Notes: generated from the sequence alone by a model not told the origin. A stretch of 64,000 nt of DNA from Notospermus geniculatus (GCA_002633025.1 NMRB01000925.1:34477-98476), one strand, 5' to 3'. Shown: positions 32,382 through 43,130, numbered from the stretch's first letter. Numbers and translations are program-made.

Positions 32382-32470
32382 CACCATAGCATGTTCGTAT
32401 TTTTTAAGCTGCCGACTGTTTTGAGAAGAGTTGTGTGAAATGCACTCTGGGATATCTTTACATGGGAATT
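32382..32470 (+). pseudogene. receptor TM6 fragment (tandem copy 2)
   Basis: Reads like the receptor around TM6: FVFFKLPTVLRRVV, then a stop where the intact genes have Trp, then NALWDIFTWEF. Only this piece (about 29 codons) of the gene survives. It is cut at a TTAA by the MITE at 32474, and the 3' end of the receptor does not resume after the MITE. It marks a decayed receptor unit between copies 1 and 3. Confidence 0.75.
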
Positions 32471-32473
32471 TAA

Positions 32474-33168
32474 AGCGATGTACTCGAGCTCTGCAGTACT
32501 GCACATCGATAGTTCCTTTATTTCCCGCACGGTGGCAGCACTATATTTTATGAATGAAATTCCAAGCGAGCCATCTCATTATAATACTACGGAATTTACT
32601 ATGACCAATCAGTAGCGAGGAGGGTGACCATGGTGACGTGATTGACAGTGTCACTCAGTGAGTGATGCCGACGGACACGACTCGGAGTCATCCGCAAAAC
32701 ATGCAATGGATGGTGTTGGCTGGGGTTGAACGACGTCCAGGAGGTACACTGCTAAGCCCTCATTAGTGCTACAACAACTTTCTGTCTTGACACGCCGCCA
32801 TCTGACTAAACTTTGCAGCAGTGAGGCGAATTCTCTGGTCAGTCTTCCTCACACTTCGGATTTTTCCGCGCCATGTTTGTTGTCAGTCTGTCGATCTCGT
32901 TCTCGGAAACCCCGTGAGATTTTGAAATTATTCCGGCAGTAAACACTAATATCGCCCAAATTCATTGAAATAATATTAATAAACGATTTTTCATGGACGT
33001 TTTATTGTATAAAACGTAGACGATACCGTAATTTGATGGTTCAAAGGTGCTAGAAATCACACGAGATCAGTTTCAAGAATCCCGCTAGCTATGAATGAAA
33101 TTGGGGAACTATCGCGGGTCGCGATAGTTGAACGAGATTTCATTTTCAACCATCGCGAGTACATCGCT
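32474..33168 (+). mobile_element. 695-bp MITE with TTAA duplication, copy A
   Basis: Starts AGCGATGTACTCGAGCTCTG and ends with the complement CGCGAGTACATCGCT; TTAA lies on both sides (32470-32473 and 33169-33172). The length is exactly that of copy B. The interior shows atgaatgaaattcc and catttcattcat words near both ends but no ORF. Confidence 0.85.
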
Positions 33169-34514
33169 TTAAGTCATTGGCGCACTTGTGCATAAAACAT
33201 ATATCTAGGTGAGTTCATGAAAACTGCACGTGACGACAATACCCCTCCAGCCGCTGTTGGGGCTGAGAAATAAAAGCTATCGCCCATCTTTGGCTCCGTT
33301 TCCTCTACCTCCTTTTGCGGTAATAACCGCCCAACTACCTCGTGCGTTCAGCCTCGGTTTCGTAAGTCGAGTAAGTCAGTATCATGACATAAAAACACAT
33401 TTTACGTGGGTTCATTTGTTATGTCTGGCGCTAGAGATAAGAAAAATACATTGCGTGAGTTCATATGTTAAGTCGGACGCCCGAGTTCGTAGGTAAATAG
33501 CGGCCCGAGTTGGTAAGCATGGCGCCTGAGGTGAAAAAACATTTTGCACTCGTTGAAAAAATTTTTTTGCACTCGTTGAAAAAAAATATTTAACCCCGTT
33601 TGCTTTCCCAGCCACGAACATATCTGTACGTATCCTTGCGAAAATTTAGACACTGGGACGCACCGGAAGCACGTGTCTTTTGCAAAATGCTGAAGCACAA
33701 TATTTATGTACATGTATAAGACTTTCTGTCGTCAGGAGTTCCCAAACGACTAAGCGTTTGACTCGTAGTGGGAGTCGGAATCGGGACAATGTGTAACCTC
33801 TCATCCGTCATGTCCGTCAACCCAGAAATAGGCCCCATATTTTTAACAGCTAGATAAAACGTAAGATGTGGTGTTCTTTGACCGCGACACACGGCGGCAA
33901 ACTTAAAATGACAATAAACCACCCCCGCCCCCCGTTACGCTAACGCCGACACCCGTTACCAGGCTGCATGTTAAGTCAGAGAGTATAGACGCTGTCCGCT
34001 TCTTTCATTGGCCACACTGCAGCGCCAACACTTAAAACGAAAATAAAAGGCTTTTAATTTGTACCGTAATTTAGTCAGACATCACGAACGTGTTTGAAGT
34101 GATCCCCAGTTTGAATATTCCTGAATAATTAGTTTAGCAATATTAAGGCAAACTCGGCAGTTACGAAGAGGACGAAAAGGCTGTCCGCCTCGACACAGAC
34201 ATTCTCTGCTAAAATCTGCACATGATTTAAGATGCAGATTTGGGTCAGAGGTGTTTCGTTGTGTCTGATGATAAGATCATCGAGCTCATATTTCGTGAAA
34301 ACCATGGCCTTGATCTACTTCATCGCAGGGGCGTAGCTCGCGGGGGGGGGGCAAGGGTGGCAAATGCCACCCAGCAAAAAGGGCAAACAAAATTCCTCTA
34401 AAAATGGAAAATATTTTGAGCCCATCTGTCAGATGTGGGAAGGATCCAGTGGAAGGAACTGTGCAAGGCGATATTTTGTTTGTTGGGTGTGTTGTTGGTG
34501 ATGGGGCCACTGGG

Positions 34515-34567
34515 CTGTTTCCCTGGCTTCAGTGGACACGTTGGTGTCCCTGAAGCCAGGGAAACAG
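34515..34567. repeat. strong hairpin
   Basis: CTGTTTCCCTGGCTTCAGTG... and its complement form a stem of about 23 bp with one mismatch and a loop of 4-6 bases. It lies inside the hAT-like element; it may be a small palindromic insertion. Confidence 0.7.
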
Positions 34568-34836
34568 TTAGTAGTCTACGTCATTATTGCTTTTATATGG
34601 GTAAAACCAGTTACTGCTACGGCAGTTTTGATACATTTGCCATTAGGATTAGGCCCAGGCCCAGAGTGAAAATACTGACTGCTGTACCCCTGTCGTAATT
34701 CTCGATTATCCTGTGCCTTAATTGAATGATTTATTTCGCATATGGTAGCAATTGCAACATCTCGAAAAATAACTTAATGAAGAGAAAAAGAATAAAATAC
34801 AAAAGATGATAAAAGAAGACGAAAAGGGAAAAGAAG

Positions 34837-34915
34837 CAGTGGACGGGATTCGAACCCGGGGCGCTGGGTTGTGAAGCAACGATCATTCCGCCGCCGTGAA
34901 CCAACAAGACGTGCA
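34837..34915 (-). tRNA. tRNA-like segment, probably a SINE or pseudogene
   Basis: On the minus strand CCCGGGTTCGAATCC matches the T arm and B box of tRNA genes, and an anticodon-like stem-loop (GTTGCTTCACAAC) lies upstream. The acceptor arms pair poorly and the anticodon loop is the wrong size, so it is not a working tRNA. T-rich sequence follows, as after a Pol III unit. A SINE head is the likeliest identity. Confidence 0.35.
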
Positions 34916-35389
34916 ACGCCACGAAGACGTGCAACAGCAGTGACGTGCGCTACACCTCAACGGCAACGCACGGTACCGTTGCTATGATGCGCTTTGGGTA
35001 AATCTGTGACGTCATCATATCATAAGTTTGAAATTAAATCTAAATTTACAAACAAACTGCTGAGCGAAGTGACTAATTGCGCCATCGATACATCATTTCC
35101 AGTCCTCCTTAGCTTTCATGCGAAGTTTGAGCACTTAACAATGCCGTATTGTGTGTTTTTGGCACGCAGTTTGCCAGAAGCCGGATTTCTTACATGAGGG
35201 GAAATTCAGAATCGGACCGCCTGTGACGTCAGCAGCTTCGCTATCTGGCCGCTGCGCGGCATTCCGGGTCCTTTGCGTCTAGATTTTCTTTTTTTTTCTG
35301 CGGGAGAACTGCCAGACCCTTCGGTGCCTGGAAGGCGGGCTTCGGCCTCCAGCATTTAATATTATGTGTCCAGACTCAATCAACTTTGC

Positions 35390-35412
35390 NNNNNNNNNNN
35401 NNNNNNNNNNNN
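35390..35412. other. assembly gap (23 N) next to a C run
   Basis: Unsequenced bases followed by a homopolymer of about 17 C. Probably a sequencing failure at the C/G run. Confidence 0.95.
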
Positions 35413-36760
35413 CCCCCCCCCCCCCCCCCTCGGACATAAAAGCTAGGTAGCTTACGTCCCTGCATCGGTCAGTATTTGGGAAGAGTCATTTGTGTTCATC
35501 CGCACGGAATGGTAGGCCTACACTCGTCCCCAGTGTTTAGTTGGCCATAGCTATAGACCCATTAATCACTGGCATGACTGGCCCCAAAACTGAAGGATAA
35601 TCAATAGATGGCGCTGTTTGACGAGCGATCCAATCACAAGCCATCATCACAGGTTTAACCGACGCCCCCGTAACATACTTTCTGTTGGCTAACATCTGTG
35701 TACAAAATGTATATGTGCACACTGTATATTCATGCTCGTGGCAGATTCCCAGCGGGGATTCCCCGAAATCAGTCAGCTACGCCATCTAGTGGTAATACTT
35801 TGAGAATGGCACAACCTGAAGCAGTTTCAGAGCGCGGGTAACGTAGTGGGTAGCGGTTTGAAACTTTGGGAGGAGTTTAGGTAAGTAGCTGTATTCATAC
35901 GCGCCGGGAGTACCGGTGTTCATCTCCAGTACATGTAACAGCGTGGTTTGCTTGAGGAAAGGCTCCAGTTCGAAATTGTTTCTCATTTGTAAGTACCGTG
36001 GCAACATTCGATGAGCGACACGATGTTTTTTACCTTAAAAAACCAAAAGTCTGTTTAAATTCCCTGTTAACTGATGTAGGCTAACCACAAAATAAGGTTT
36101 AGTCGGGAATGGTGCCCTTTGCTTCGGCATGGTTCCTCATGCATTAAGTGTAGGCTACTTTGGCAATCCCTGCATGAATGGGTCATGGGCAGGCTTGAAC
36201 TATTACACGGTTCTTCTATGTACTTAATTACACTCAGTTTTAGGCTCAGTAGGCCTTTCATTTCTGTTCTAAATACGGACAGTATCGATGTTGTAACAAA
36301 GAGCCTTGAAATGTAATGTTACATATTTACTATAACATCAGCGTTTGAAATACACACACGGCTTTGAAATTAGGAATCGTATAACGCATTACCATCATAC
36401 CCGATTAGTTTTTTTCGCCGATGAAGAAAGAAAATACCAGCAACCGTTGTTCCCGCTAATACAGGCATGGTGACTGGTACAAAATCTATGGCACATGCTA
36501 TGTGACTCTTATTAAAATTGAGAGTAGCAAGAAAGAGAGGAATTCCCGTCATTTCATGCAGGAATTAGTTCCATTTTTTTCAGTCGGGGCTTTCTGGTGT
36601 CTACACAGAAACAGAAGGACTTAATTTGTTTACCGAGCGTTCACATGTTCACAGATTACACTGGGGCAAGCGATAAGTGAGACAACTAAACGCATGTAGA
36701 CCATTCGTCGGGAACTGAACGACTTTACAACGCTATAAATGGTATACATATGCTGTCATT

Positions 36761-37765
36761 GTGTCATTTGCCTTTCTGCTGATCAACGTTATGACAAATT
36801 TTTCACAGTCAACAGGTGCATACGATGGTGTCCATATTATGATTTCACTTAGCGCTATCGTTGAAGCTTACGGTCAACCAGTCCTCATTCTTCTTGGTGT
36901 CGTTGGAAATATTTTGTCGCTCAAAATTCTCTCTCTACCGAAATACAAATGTCAGTCCGCGTGTGTGTACATGAAGGGGATGGCTGTTTCAGATTCCATG
37001 TATCTTATACTGGCGATATTACAGCGGACCATAATCTCTACCAAAATTTACGACCTCAGAAGGTTGGACAGTTTTAAGTGGATTTGCTGCCAATACTTGT
37101 TTTGGCTCTACTACAGTCTCTTATTGTCAGCATCAATGCTTCAAGTTATGACCGTCGAACGTTTTACTGCCTTGATGTTTCCGTTCAAGGCCAAAACGTG
37201 GTGGGGCGTTGACAAGGCCAAGCGTGTCGTAATCAGTCTCTACGTTATTCTCGCCGTGATCTTGCTCCCTTTGAACTTTTTCCGAGAGTGGCAGCAGAAA
37301 TATCGAGGGTGGCTCTGCCCGTTTCATTTTAATGGCGACCTCTCTACCTTCTTCGACAATTTTATATCTGTATCGAATTTCTACGTGCCTTTCATCATTC
37401 TCACTATTAGCAACTGCGGGATTGTACTTGTTTTAAAAGTCGGTAGGCGGCGCCGGCGAGATTTGACATCTCAGAAGAACCAATCAGACAGTGAAATTAT
37501 TCCGATGTTAATCATAGTGTCGTCTGCGTTTGTTGCTTTTAAATTGCCGACTGCGTTCAGAAAAGTTGTTTGGAATGCACTGTGGAACTTCTTTGCATGG
37601 GAAGTTACGCCACTAACAATTGCAGCACAGCGATTAAGTGTGACCATCACATATATCCTTTCGATCTGCAACTATGCATTGAACTCATATCTGTACATAT
37701 TATCTTTGCGAAAATTTCGGCAGGATGCTCGGGAATTATTATGTTTTTGCAAAAAGCAGCAATAA
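36761..37765 (+). CDS. rhodopsin-family G-protein-coupled receptor, tandem copy 3
   Basis: Intronless, 334 codons, same architecture as copy 1 with about 80% identity: short N-terminus with NFS glycosylation site (Asn13), GVVGN (Asn50) in TM1, Asp78 in TM2, ERF 133-135 after TM3, WLCPFHF in the second extracellular loop, basic third loop (RRRRR), Pro263 in TM6 and NSYLY 308-312 in TM7, with a Cys-containing tail (LLCFCKKQQ) that may be palmitoylated. Start at the first ATG; Met11 (36791) just before NFS is an alternative. Frame intact with no radical change at motif positions. Differs from copy 4 at about 11 residues, all before residue 250. Ligand not predictable from sequence alone. Confidence 0.88.
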   Translation: MSFAFLLINVMTNFSQSTGAYDGVHIMISLSAIVEAYGQPVLILLGVVGNILSLKILSLPKYKCQSACVYMKGMAVSDSMYLILAILQRTIISTKIYDLRRLDSFKWICCQYLFWLYYSLLLSASMLQVMTVERFTALMFPFKAKTWWGVDKAKRVVISLYVILAVILLPLNFFREWQQKYRGWLCPFHFNGDLSTFFDNFISVSNFYVPFIILTISNCGIVLVLKVGRRRRRDLTSQKNQSDSEIIPMLIIVSSAFVAFKLPTAFRKVVWNALWNFFAWEVTPLTIAAQRLSVTITYILSICNYALNSYLYILSLRKFRQDARELLCFCKKQQ

Positions 37766-38950
37766 ATTTAGCATTTTTATCGGCAGACCCAGTCCTAATG
37801 AGAGCCATACAGGTATATGTATGTACGTGTAGGCCTACATACATTATGAACCTCGGCGACAGTTATATTGTGTAGGAGGCATATGTAAAAATTACTGGTC
37901 GGTCCCCCTCAAGAACTGACTGACCTGTTACTCCTCAGGCTTGAAGTTATGTACATAAATCCACCTTTACTCCGGAACAAAACGGCTGGCTGCGCGAGAT
38001 TATCGGGTCCCATGATTCGAAACAGCGGCTGGGTGACTGAGACTAGGAACAGCTTTGTTATGTACGTAGTATATTGGGTGCATTCGCTGACAACGTCGTC
38101 AGTCCCTTGGGCTGGAGGGTGGCGCGCGCACGGCGATGGTGGCCCTGGATGTCCAGAAAAAGTTGCAATACCGGGACCTTTAAGTTGGATACCACAGTTG
38201 GTATGCCGGGTGCCCCAGTTCATAAGTCGACAGCCCGAGTCGGTAAGCAGAGCGTCCGAGATGAAAAAAATATTTTGCACTAGCCTAGTTGAAAAGAAAT
38301 GCCCAATATTCTTTTCCAGCTACCACAACTGTGCTAACTGTATTTGCGAAAATTTAGACATTAGGACGCCACGGAAGCACGTGTCTTTTCAAAATGTTGA
38401 AACATACAAGACTTCCTGTCGTCACAAGTTCCGAAATGACTCGGCGTTTGACTCGTAGTGGGAGTCGGGGTCGGAGAGATGTGTAATCTAGCTACAATAT
38501 TACTGTCCTCTCATCCTTCAACCTTCAAGTACATTTTCTCATCCTTCAAGTACATTTTCAACATTTTGAAACGTAAAATGTGCTTTTCTTTAAAGGGAGA
38601 CTCCATTGATTGTAAACTTTTGAATTTTTATCAATCCATTGAGACTATTGCCATGAGTTGTGATGTCACTAGTGTCAATAGGCTGATGACCTTTGTAGTG
38701 AATGAGCTAATACTGTGACTGCCTAGGCCTATTGGTTATACCTTCATAAATATGCATTGAGCACTCATGACATCATGAGTGCTCTGCAATGGTCCCCTTG
38801 GGATCCAATTAAAATACTTAAAATGATGAGTTTGCTGATTTAAAAAAAAACACGACATGTTGCACAATGCAGATATCAGTGGATTTGAATGTATTAACGA
38901 TATTTCAAAAATTCAAAATTTTACACAATGAGTGGATTTGAATGTATTAA

Positions 38951-39645
38951 AGCGATGTACGCGAGCTCTGCAGTAACTGCACATCGATAGTTCCTCTATT
39001 TCCCGCACGGTGGCAGCACTATATTTTATGAATGAAATTCCAAGGAGCCATCTCATTATAATACTACGGAATTTACTATGACCAATCAGTAGCGAGGAGG
39101 GTGACCATGGTGACATGATTGACAGTGTCACTCACTGAGTGATGCCGACGGAGACGACTCGGAGTCATCCGCAAAACATGCAAAGGATGGCGTTGGCCGG
39201 GGTTCAACGACGTTCAGGAGGTACACTGCTAAGTCCTCATTAGTGCTACAACAACTTTCTGTCTTCACACGCCGCCATCTGACTAACTTGCAGCAGTGAG
39301 GCGAATTCTCCGGTCAGTCTTCCTCACACTTCGGATTTTTCCGCGCCATGTTTGTTGTCAGTCTGTCGATCTCGTTCTCGGAAATACCCCGTGAGATTCT
39401 GAATTTATTCCGGCAGTAAACACTAATGTCGCCCAAATTCATTGAAATAATATTAATAAAAGATTTTTCATGAACGTTTTATTGTATAAAACGTAGACGA
39501 TACCGTAATTTGATGGTTCAAAGATGCTAGAAATCACACGAGATCAGTTTCAAGAATCCCGCTAGCTATGAATGAAATTGGGGAGCTATCGCGGGTCGCG
39601 ATAGTAGAACGAGATTTCATTTTCAACCCTCGCGAGTACATCGCT
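38951..39645 (+). mobile_element. 695-bp MITE with TTAA duplication, copy B
   Basis: TTAA at 38947-38950 and 39646-39649. The ends are AGCGATGTACGCGAGCTCTG and complement. The paralogous unit has the empty site GAATGTATTAACGATATTTC at 48403, proving the insertion and its TTAA duplication. Confidence 0.93.
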
Positions 39646-39950
39646 TTAACGATATTTCAAAAATTCAAAATTTTACACAATGAGTGGAGTCTCCCTTTAA
39701 TCTCGCGACATGGCGGCAAACTTAAAGGGACCCTATAGTCAGCTAGCTATTAGGTTCATATCAGTGTGGTCACTTCATCACAGGTGGCGCTAGCAGCGGA
39801 CAACCCACTGAAATGAAAACCAAACGCCTATTAGTCCCAACCTGTCAGAAGTACCCGTTATGAAGATGATCACCCATAGAGCCCCCTCCCGTTACTCTGA
39901 CGCCGACACCCGTTATCAAGAAGATCACCCATAGACAAACATACAGGGAT

Positions 39951-40699
39951 TACCGTCCAAACCAACCAACAACCCTAAACCCTCCTTGGAGTTCCAGTGC
40001 ACACATGCATGTATCGCTACATGCCTGCGTACAATCGAACACCGCCGGTTGGAAGAGCAGGCCCGGTCCGCACTGCGTGGCAGTGCGTCCGTCCACACGG
40101 AGCTTCCAAAACCAACTGAATAATTCTGAACCTCACGTGACCATTGACGTCACACCACTTTGGATTTTAACCTATCCTACACTGCTGGATTCAATCTAAG
40201 TTGAGTTCAGCCTATCCTACATTTATCGCACAGAATGTATATCATTCTCAGGCCACACGTCGCGAAACTGGAGTTTATTTCATGTTCAGACCTGCTGGGT
40301 CAGCTTTGTTACCTGCGTAGTTCATGTGTAACAATCAGTGGCCAACTTAGGATGAGATGGTGGGGATGAACATTTGCTGGAATGGCTTTGATACTCCACC
40401 GGTTCAGGCGAAATCTCTCAGGGGTTGTGTGTGCGGCGACGAAGGTAGCGAGCACTAAGAACGCCTGATATTCTCAGGATGGGTGGCAGTGGCTATTGTC
40501 GGATTTCTAGGCCGAGTTCCGTCATGAATGGCCGTAATTTTGTTCATTTTTTCTATCGTTGTAAATGAAGTAACACCTGGTCTCTTTTCTGTTACGCACG
40601 TCTGGTATGACCATTACGACACCAACTCAAAATCAGGCCTATTCAACCAGAGGCTTTGAATCCCCCATTGACTTTCCGACATGCTGATGCTGAATAAAA
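39951..40699. other. no gene seen
   Basis: Unique-looking sequence where the unit 3/unit 4 homology ends. Contains GATATTCTCAGGATG at 40469, an isolated right end of the 21164 element family. Confidence 0.35.
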
Positions 40700-41160
40700 T
40701 GAAAGAGATAAACTTATAGCCATTCGTAATGCGATATCCTCGTACAAGAAAGTTGAAGAAGTTTTCGCTGAGTTATCAGATGTACAGATTGAAATTGATT
40801 GTCACCCAGACAATGCCATGGTTCGCATCTTCCGAAGTTAAATATCGATTTCTTTGTTGTCAACTCCAAAACCTTTACAGAAAACGCACCGCCGTCTGAG
40901 GAGGATGTCACTCATGATTGTGATATCAAGCAAAGACGCAACCCATGTTCTGCGACTAGCAGCAAATTTACATGTGCTGACATGAATCATGCAACACGCA
41001 ATCAACGAAGACATTCCAGACGTACCGGTAACACCTACCAGGGAAATTCCTCTGCAAATGGTCAATGCCGCAATTGATTTGTACACTGTTTCACAACAGC
41101 AAAAAGGCTATCTTTGTACACGTAAATTAACAAGTCGCCCATGGGCGAAGCGCTTAGCTA
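40700..41160 (+). pseudogene. coding-like debris of unknown origin
   Basis: Successive open stretches in different frames look protein-coding: SSYKKVEEVFAELSDVQIEI (40737-40797), then, after shifts, MSLMIVISSKDATHVLRLAA near 40903-40965 and VNAAIDLYTVSQQQKGYL near 41060-41115. The residue composition (amphipathic helices, few low-complexity runs) suggests a decayed gene, perhaps from a mobile element. I cannot assign a family. Confidence 0.3.
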
Positions 41161-41483
41161 ACATATGAAATTGACTGATGAAGCAGTTCTCTACTTATGG
41201 AACAGAATGCACAATCCAAGATGGCCACCTGGCGGCCATATTGGAGGCTGGAGCGCAAAAAAATCGATAGCGTTGGGCACACCATGTGACACTTAACTGT
41301 GCATGTAAAAAACTAATAAACTGAGACGAGTTAAAGTGTGACGCGAGTTGGCCAGAGAAAAGTGTGAATGTTGAACGGTATTGGCGCAACGTGCGGACCC
41401 ATGTAGTATACGTTATTGGTAGTTAATTGTTATGATTGAAGATAGTTTTGATCTGAAAGAGTCCTTTTTTTGCAGATTCCAAT

Positions 41484-42689
41484 ATGGGCAAGTATTATGA
41501 GTGTTTCGTCTGTGGGAAGAGATATTTTGGGAAAAGGGACTTGTTTCGCCATAAAGATAAAGAGCACAGCAGAGACGAAATTAGGACGGTGAAAGAGAAG
41601 AGAGAGGACAGAAGAAGTAGAGAAAAAGAAGGGGAGAAGAGAGAAGAAGGAGGGAGAAAGAGAAGAAGAGAGAGGACAGAAGAAGTAGAGAGAAGGAAGG
41701 GGAGAAGAGAGAAGATAGAAGAAGCAGGGAGAAAGAAAGGAAGAAAAGAGACGACAGAAGAAGTAGAGAGAAAGAAGAAGAGAAGAGAGAAGAGTATTGG
41801 AGAAGTAGTTGGCGAGACGATGAAAGGAAGGAAGATAGAAGTAGAGGGAGAGATGGTGAGAGGAAGGAAGACAGAGGTAGAGAGCGGGACGATGAGAGGA
41901 AGGCAGATAGAAGTACGGAGCGGGACGATGAAAGGAAAGAAGATATAAGTAGAGGGAGAGATGGTGAGAGGAAGGAAGACAGTGGTAGAGAGCGGGACGA
42001 TGAGAGGAAGGCAGATAGAAGTAGAGAGCGGGACGGTGAGAGGAAGGCAGATAGAAGTAGAGAGAGGGACGATGAGAGGAAGGCAGATAGAAGTAGAGAG
42101 CGGGATGATGAAAGGAAGGCAGATAGAAGTAGAGACCGGGACAATGAGAGGGAGGAAGATAGAAGTAGAGAGCGGGACGATGAGAGGAAGGAAGATAGAA
42201 GTAGAGAGAGGGACGATGAGAGGAAGGCAGATAGACGTAGAGAGAGAGAGGAAGTGACGGGGAAAGGAGATAAGTATAGTAGAAGCAGAGGGAGAGGACT
42301 GGAAGAAGAAGTAAGCAGAAGAAGTAGTGTGAGCCAAGTAGTGGAAGAAGAAGGTGATCGACGGGAAGAAGACGAGGTAGAGAGGAGAGAGAGGGAGAAG
42401 TGGATTAGGAGAAGGAGGTTTGAGGAAGAGGCGGAAGAGTGGGAAAGAAAGCGACGTCGGCTGATAAATAAGTGCGACAATTGTGGGGAGGTGTTTGATA
42501 CAGTGGAGGAGGCCAGAGAATGCAGCCGTAGATGCCGGCAAAGGATTAAGTCCGACGCTGAGGAGAAAATAGCAAATAGAGATTTGGACCTCGATGACAT
42601 TGGACCATCCCCTTCGGTCACGGTCGAGTCACTTGGCAAGGAGGTATTTGAAGAGGGGGTGAATGTCAGGACGGGGGAGGTTGTATGTC
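41484..42689 (+). pseudogene. C2H2 finger protein with 12-residue RDDERKADRSRE repeats, one frameshift, fused to gypsy pol
   Basis: The frame opens at ATG 41484, a few bases after a good 3' splice-like tttttttgcag (41466-41476). Residues 5-28 form a C2H2 finger (YECFVCGKRYFGKRDLF then RHKDKEH; Cys-x2-Cys-x12-His-x4-His). A Lys/Arg/Glu-rich segment follows. At about 41640-41660 the repeat-bearing frame changes, because from 41642 the second frame is open without stops to 42958, encoding EDRRSREKEGEKR-type units and then nine or more RDDERKADRSRE-type units (41818-42250). Next come a Glu/Arg coiled region and a Cys-x2-Cys segment (CDNCGEVF) with two later Cys (42476-42535). It then reads into gypsy reverse transcriptase (see 42690). 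Whether this is a retroelement-encoded gag/leader or a host exon upstream of an insertion is not settled. Confidence 0.5.
41818..42250. repeat. 36-bp coding minisatellite
   Basis: About twelve tandem units of gggacgatgagaggaaggca + gatagaagtagagagc, period 36 bp, in frame with the downstream gypsy-like sequence. Substitutions are mostly conservative between Arg/Lys and Asp/Glu. The antisense of this tract yields long Ser/Leu-rich ORFs that are not genes. Confidence 0.85.
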
Positions 42690-43130
42690 ATCTACATAAC
42701 GTAAATACAAGGCTGGATTTAGGATGTGTGAAGGATTTGCAGATGTACCGGTACATCAGACTTAGAGACAAGGAGCCGGTGAATGAACCGTACAGGCATG
42801 TGCCAGCACATGGAACTGAAAGCTTACATAGAAAACTTGCTAGAACAAGGGATACTACGGAAGTCTCATCCACATTACTAGTCACCCTTGGTATGCGTGC
42901 GGAAGAAAGAGGGTTCGTTAACATGGTTAAGAGTGTGCGGAGATTTTCGAAAACTTAATCAGAAATGCTATGCGGATCGTCATCTTTGCTAAGGTGAACA
43001 CATACGAACTGCACAAGAAGATGGGTACCTTGGAGCTGACAGAGTGATCTCTCGCAAGGGAGAGGTTCTACTGGCCGCGAATGCAAGGAATATTAGCGGT
43101 GTTGTGAAATTCACGCAAAAGAAGTCTTTG
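42690..43130 (+). pseudogene. Ty3/gypsy pol remnant: start of RT joined to integrase zinc domain
   Basis: In frame with the upstream repeats, 42700-42810 reads LDLGCVKDLQMYRYIRLRDK then EPVNEPYRHVPAH, the segment that opens gypsy reverse transcriptases. After a frame change at 42811 it continues MELKAYIENLLEQGILRKS, a stop, SPLVCVRKKEGS and VCGDFRKLNQKC (42930-42970). By 43005 the sequence is already LHKKMG, GADRVIS and RERFYWPRMQ spread over three frames (43008-43085), the integrase N-terminal zinc-binding region. The RT palm, RNase H and connection are therefore deleted, and at least four frame changes are present. It is non-functional. Confidence 0.65.

Larger units (their letters stand above)
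34326..35462. mobile_element. DNA element with CAGGGGCGTAGC ends (hAT-like)
   Basis: Left end CAGGGGCGTAGCTCGC and right end the complement of CAGGGACGTAAGCTACC. CATCG is present on both outer sides (34321-34325 and 35463-35467), and the other receptor units lack the insertion. CAGGGGCGTAGC is a frequent hAT terminus. It includes a 23-N gap, a hairpin and a tRNA-like segment. There is no transposase frame. Confidence 0.65.
33440..36060 (+). repeat. receptor-unit downstream module (unit 2), interrupted
   Basis: 33440-34325 and 35463-36060 align with sequences after the other receptors: CGAAAATTTAGACA and GGAAGCACGTGTCTTTT (33637-33680; compare 38346-38380), CGTTTGACTCGTAGTGGGAG (33755; compare 38440), GCTGCATGTTAAGTCAGAG (33963; compare 48842) and CGATGAGCGAC (36009; compare 49360). 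No ORF is conserved among the units, so it is a duplicated non-coding spacer. It is interrupted by the element at 34326-35462. Confidence 0.75.
36072..39950 (+). repeat. receptor unit 3 (duplicate of 45583-48811)
   Basis: Starts GTAGGCTAACCACAAAATAA and runs through the upstream module, receptor and downstream module to GACAAACAT at about 39947. It aligns head-to-tail with 45583-48811, with divergence in the 5' part, near-identity from about 37480 to 38880, a 695-bp MITE present only here and a 97-bp segment (48576-48672) present only in unit 4. Confidence 0.9.

Noticed and set aside
34837-34915. Functional tRNA gene (apparent TCA anticodon, selenocysteine-like)
   Set aside because: Acceptor arms do not pair, the anticodon loop is not seven bases with proper stem, and it lies in a transposon.
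37909-38718. ORFs downstream of receptor 3 that are identical downstream of receptor 4 (47378-48187)
   Set aside because: The identity reflects the recent duplication/conversion tract, since the non-coding bases around them are just as identical. The homologous spacer of unit 2 (33440-33930) does not keep the frames.
41495-42639. Two minus-strand ORFs of about 350 codons, Ser/Leu/Phe-rich
   Set aside because: They are antisense to the purine-rich 36-bp repeat tract; a tract without pyrimidine-starting stops leaves all antisense frames open. The plus-strand repeat frame links to recognisable C2H2 and gypsy domains.
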